Part shown: positions 4,911-5,584 of the stretch, one piece after another
How the letters are laid out: each line of letters opens with the position of its first letter
Numbering within the stretch: position 1 is the stretch's first letter
NCBI GenBank assembly: GCA_023427865.1
Contig: JAEYZV010000343.1
Span: 1-5,584, forward strand
From: Acidobacteriota bacterium
GTDB taxonomy: Bacteria > Acidobacteriota > Vicinamibacteria > Vicinamibacterales > Vicinamibacteraceae
Length of the DNA stretch: 5,584 bases
Direction of reading: 5' to 3'
Notes under the pieces: model-generated
What the model was told of the DNA's origin: nothing
Seen by the model: the letters and a program-made list of their open reading frames with translations, nothing else
Database searches by the model: none
Program-made: the position numbers and the translations under genes

Positions 4911-5420
4911 ATGTCCGGCTTCCGCACCATCGTCGCCGCCGTGGACTTCAGCGAGACCTCGGATGACGCGCTGCGTCTCGCGGCGGACCTTGCCGCCAAC
5001 CATGGCAGCGAGTTGCACCTGCTTCACGTCATCCCCGATGCGCGCCAGCAGGCATGGAGCATCGAAGCGCCAGGGCTCGACTTCTCGGTCCTGCAGCAGG
5101 AGAGCATCGCCGATGCCGAACGCCTGCTCGCGGAGCGCACCGCGCCTCTGGTCTCTTCGCTGCCGCGTGTGGTCAGGCGTGTCGTCGCGGGGCTGCCGGC
5201 GGCGCGCGAGATCGCGCAGTACGCCGCCAGCCAGGGCGCCGATCTCATCGTCGTGGGTACGCACGGCTACGGCCCGGTGAGGCGCCTCGTGCTCGGCAGC
5301 GTGGCCGATCGCGTGGTGCGCATGTCGCCATGCCCCGTGCTGACCGTGCCTCATCGCGCGCTGAGGGCTTCGACTCCCGAGTGGGCACCCGCCCAGGTCG
5401 GCGAGCTCAACTCGGTGTAA
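4911..5420 (+). CDS. UspA-family universal stress protein
   Basis: The product is 169 residues with one Usp domain, a little longer than the typical 140-150 because of a C-terminal tail (from about 149) with no clear motif. It opens with the classic FRTIVAAVDFSETSDDAL strand-turn-helix (D12 near the nucleotide). Residues 108-116 give QGADLIVVG, followed by the ATP-binding signature G116-x-x-G119-x9-G129-S130, then CPVLTVP. It therefore belongs to the nucleotide-binding UspA/UspFG type rather than the non-binding type. Usp proteins are cytoplasmic ATP-binding dimers induced by starvation, oxygen or redox stress, with a poorly defined biochemical role. GGGAGG at 4901-4906 lies 4 nt before the ATG, a strong but close ribosome site. 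A sigma-54 promoter candidate lies at 4843-4858. The next gene starts 16 bp after the stop, so the two are probably co-transcribed. Confidence 0.95.
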   Translation: MSGFRTIVAAVDFSETSDDALRLAADLAANHGSELHLLHVIPDARQQAWSIEAPGLDFSVLQQESIADAERLLAERTAPLVSSLPRVVRRVVAGLPAAREIAQYAASQGADLIVVGTHGYGPVRRLVLGSVADRVVRMSPCPVLTVPHRALRASTPEWAPAQVGELNSV

Positions 5421-5436
5421 CAGGGAGGAGGCCGCC

Positions 5437-5584
5437 ATGACCAACCCCGTTGCCCGTAGCGTCGCCGAGTGGCGCGCCATCGTCATGAGGGCCTACGAGG
5501 CGCAGCCGACCCTGAACCTGACCACGGCGCAGGGTCAGCGCCTGTGGGGCATGGACCCGACTACGTGCGGGTACGTCCTCGACG
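5437..5584 (+). CDS. small protein with helix-turn-helix-like segment, 3' end beyond the window
   Basis: The frame is open from ATG 5437 to the window edge, showing 49 complete codons plus one base. It begins MTNPVARSVAEWRAIVMRAY. A strong ribosome site, GGGAGGAG (5423-5430), lies 6 nt before the ATG, and the start is 16 bp after the usp stop, so an operon is likely. Residues about 28-49 (LTTAQGQRLWGMDPTTCGYV, then LD) fit a helix-turn-helix: a helix, the WGMD turn, then a helix beginning P-T-T. Similar short winged-helix-like proteins with an LWGLD-type turn are known to me, but this one has no assigned function. A DNA-binding regulator is a reasonable inference, not a firm call. Confidence 0.75.
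   Translation, partial: MTNPVARSVAEWRAIVMRAYEAQPTLNLTTAQGQRLWGMDPTTCGYVLD

Noticed and set aside
4812..5486. 224-residue minus-strand frame across usp
   Set aside because: It is antisense to a confident UspA gene and is His/Arg-rich with no family motif.

Overview
This is a GC-rich bacterial window, dense in long spurious antisense frames. It carries six genes: five complete and one cut by the right edge. I find no rRNA, tRNA, CRISPR array, transposase or phage gene. The gene families (secreted propeller protein, ROK kinase, CsbD, PfpI/DJ-1, UspA) and the apparent sigma-54 promoters would suit a soil-type bacterium such as Acidobacteriota (Vicinamibacteria). That taxonomic guess is inference from memory and is not proven by the sequence.

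Layout. Positions 1-279 are non-coding and repeat-rich: two 38-bp direct repeats, a 15-bp partial third copy and a strong 9-bp-stem hairpin. Three genes then lie on the minus strand. They are a secreted 688-residue protein (280-2346), a 334-residue ROK-family sugar kinase or regulator (2420-3424) and a 67-residue CsbD-like stress protein (3636-3839). The CsbD gene is divergent from a plus-strand PfpI/DJ-1 family gene (3964-4524) across a 124-bp shared regulatory region. Next comes a 386-bp gap that holds two inverted arrays of 7-bp repeats, then a promoter region. The window ends with a plus-strand operon: a UspA-type universal stress protein (4911-5420) and, 16 bp later, a small protein with a helix-turn-helix-like segment (5437 to the edge).

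How it fits together. The right half reads as a stress module (CsbD, PfpI/DJ-1, UspA). The csbD-like gene and the usp operon each have a well-spaced -24/-12 sigma-54 promoter candidate, with predicted leaders of 42-44 nt. The usp promoter also has a 10-bp direct repeat about 72-113 bp upstream of the predicted start, where sigma-54 activators usually bind. The left half looks like a carbohydrate-related pair (ROK protein plus secreted protein), but that link rests only on adjacency. I found no clearly new system. The most useful observations are the apparent shared sigma-54 control, the inverted heptamer arrays, the repeat cluster at the left edge, and the replacement of a zinc-ligand cysteine in the ROK protein.
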